Below are positions 63,912-64,000 of a stretch of 64,000 bases of DNA, piece by piece. The notes under the pieces were generated by a model. The model was not told the DNA's origin. It saw only the letters and a program-made list of their open reading frames with translations, and ran no database searches. How positions within the stretch are numbered: the stretch's first letter is position 1; every line of letters starts with the position of its first letter. The translations under genes were made by a program, and so were the position numbers. Source of the stretch: Thereva unica. Taxonomy: Eukaryota > Arthropoda > Insecta > Diptera > Therevidae. Location of the stretch: assembly GCA_949987705.1 (NCBI GenBank), contig OX465281.1:86828543-86892542 (forward strand), given 5' to 3'.

Positions 63912-64000
63912 ATGCCGCGACGACATATTTTTCTTATTGGTACAATGAACAATCAAATTAGGGGTAGTAAATTACCATCAAAAGGAGACGTATTAAGAGT
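63912..64000 (+). CDS. Start of an ORF running off the window
   Basis: MPRRHIFLIGTMNNQIRGSK followed by LPSKGDVLRV, open to the last base. The (G/R)-S-K-L-P-S-x2-x-V-L pattern resembles the N-termini of transposon-borne insect ORFs. Position after an element-like end at 63,309 supports this. Only 29 codons are visible. Confidence 0.4.
   Translation, partial: MPRRHIFLIGTMNNQIRGSKLPSKGDVLR

Noticed and set aside
1..64000. tRNA, rRNA or other structural RNA genes
   Set aside because: I looked for cloverleaf-type A/B boxes and rRNA core words and saw none that I can support by eye. A covariance-model scan would be decisive.

Overview
The window is AT-rich animal DNA, most likely from an insect or other arthropod. 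Evidence for this is the dense mix of BEL/Pao, CR1/Jockey-like and RTE-like LINEs, hAT, Tc1/mariner, PIF/Harbinger and foldback elements, short introns, and insect-type Polinton genes. I see no convincing single-copy host gene, rRNA, tRNA or CRISPR array. It reads as a heterochromatin-like block of nested mobile elements. The species cannot be fixed from sequence alone.

Layout. 0-3.7 kb: a foldback element and a P/THAP-like transposase fragment. 3.7-9.24 kb: a degenerate LINE (ORF1 plus ORF2) split by a hAT-like element with an exact 8-bp target duplication. 9.6-10.8 kb: internal fragments of two other LINEs and a hAT-family transposase fragment. 11.1-13.7 kb: a foldback element with repeat-built inverted arms and a decayed transposon gene. 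14.9-15.7 kb: a TA-target MITE. 16.3-17.6 kb: a broken PIF/Harbinger transposase lacking its catalytic Glu. 18.4-32.56 kb: a BEL/Pao retrotransposon with LTRs that look identical and a 5-bp target duplication, yet with broken gag-pol and many nested insertions. 34.1-35.2 kb: a hairpin element in (TA)n. 35.25-43.8 kb: a CR1/Jockey-like LINE containing a hAT-like element, containing a second hAT-like element, containing an RTE-like LINE.

43,812-58,651 is the centrepiece: a 14.84-kb Maverick/Polinton (adintovirus-type endogenous DNA virus) with about 590-bp terminal inverted repeats, AG...CT ends and an exact 6-bp target duplication AAGATT. It encodes protein-primed DNA polymerase B, a retroviral-type integrase with chromodomain, a packaging ATPase, an adenain-like protease, penton-like and hexon-like capsid proteins, a phospholipase A2-domain minor virion protein, a collagen-like fibre and several small proteins. 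One small protein resembles the PP1-recruiting tail of GADD34/PPP1R15 and its viral counterparts, which reverse eIF2alpha phosphorylation. Replication and virion genes form opposing transcription blocks with visible TATA boxes and a four-copy promoter repeat. The polymerase and the major capsid gene each carry one in-frame TAA but are otherwise open, so the copy looks recently inserted and only lightly damaged.

58.65-64 kb: a dispersed 125-bp satellite (also present inside the BEL element), a small hairpin, a 118-bp tandem array inside a dispersed repeat, a (TA)n-flanked MITE with repeated inverted GTGGGGTRAACCGGGACAC motifs, and the start of an ORF that runs off the end.
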